Below the pieces are notes generated by a model. It was not told where the DNA came from. It was given only the letters and a program-made list of their open reading frames with translations, and ran no database searches. A DNA stretch of 57,568 nucleotides from Candidatus Rokuibacteriota bacterium (GTDB lineage Bacteria > Methylomirabilota > Methylomirabilia > Rokubacteriales > CSP1-6), in NCBI GenBank assembly GCA_003220615.1, contig QHTB01000207.1:1-57568 (forward strand), read 5' to 3'. Position numbers and translations under genes: made by a program. Below are positions 57,497 through 57,568 of this stretch, piece after piece; positions within the stretch are counted from its first letter, which is position 1, and every line of letters starts with the position of its first letter.

Positions 57497-57568
57497 AGCT
57501 TCCTCAGATCAGCGGCCAGGGGTAACGACGGCCGCTGTCGTCGCGGGGAAACCGACGAGCCTGCGAAA

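Noticed and set aside
1-57568. tRNA, rRNA, CRISPR array, insertion sequence or phage integrase
   Set aside because: No cloverleaf-like gene, no repeat-spacer array and no transposase or integrase motif was found on either strand by reading; the only long repeat is the kinase-fold duplication.

Overview
The window is a 57.6-kb piece of a very GC-rich bacterial chromosome. Genes are densely packed on both strands, GTG and TTG starts are common, and stop/start overlaps (ATGA, GTGA, TGATG) are frequent. The gene mix (Liv-type and peptide/sugar ABC uptake, LLM flavin oxidoreductase, cyclase-family and isochorismatase-family hydrolases, amidohydrolase, YjhG-type dehydratase, MacAB-like efflux) fits a soil or subsurface heterotroph such as Candidatus Rokubacteria/Methylomirabilota or a related proteobacterium. 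That placement is inference from style; no rRNA or tRNA gene is visible.

Layout. 1-8.1 kb: a truncated solute-binding lipoprotein gene, cupin, isochorismatase/methyltransferase pair, peptide-type binding protein, esterase, LapA-like protein, transglutaminase-like protein and a stand-alone Mpl-type Mur ligase. 8.2-18.4 kb: M24-fold enzyme with an altered metal site, hydroxyacid dehydrogenase, cyclase-family hydrolase, LLM oxidoreductase, a membrane protein with a 44-aa partner, lytic transglycosylase, amidohydrolase and a bifunctional beta-oxidation enzyme. 18.5-25.4 kb: sugar-type binding protein, two small zinc-ribbon proteins and a complete Liv-type transporter. 25.3-31.8 kb: molybdopterin oxidoreductase, D-xylonate-dehydratase-like enzyme, cupin, hydrolase and small exported proteins. 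32.0-37.5 kb: an NtrB/NtrC-like pair, then an ECF sigma/anti-sigma pair divergent from cupredoxin and metallophosphoesterase genes. The two directions are served by mirrored GGAAC-N17-GTT promoters built on one palindrome. 37.5-38.7 kb: a broken dehydrogenase gene and a small arginine-rich protein.

The most distinctive part is 38.8-54.2 kb. Eleven minus-strand genes are nearly continuous: MacA-like adaptor carrying an LTxxQ insertion, ATPase, MacB-like permease, inositol-1-phosphate synthase, MurG-like glycosyltransferase, four aminoglycoside-phosphotransferase-fold proteins, an MsbA-like exporter and UDP-glucose dehydrogenase. Three of the four kinase-fold proteins are tandem paralogs, two from a recent 1474-bp duplication. 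All three have the usual metal-binding Asn replaced by His; the fourth lacks the catalytic Asp. Together the genes could make and export an inositol-containing, uronate-containing glycoconjugate. This is a hypothesis and the product is unknown.

54.2-57.6 kb is a decay zone: two tandem 20-bp operator-like repeats, a PepSY gene followed by the scar of a deleted response-regulator/histidine-kinase pair, a duplicated promoter with CTCAGG/TTCAGG boxes, an inositol-1-phosphate-synthase fragment, a phosphatase, and a receiver domain that stops exactly at its conserved Lys codon.
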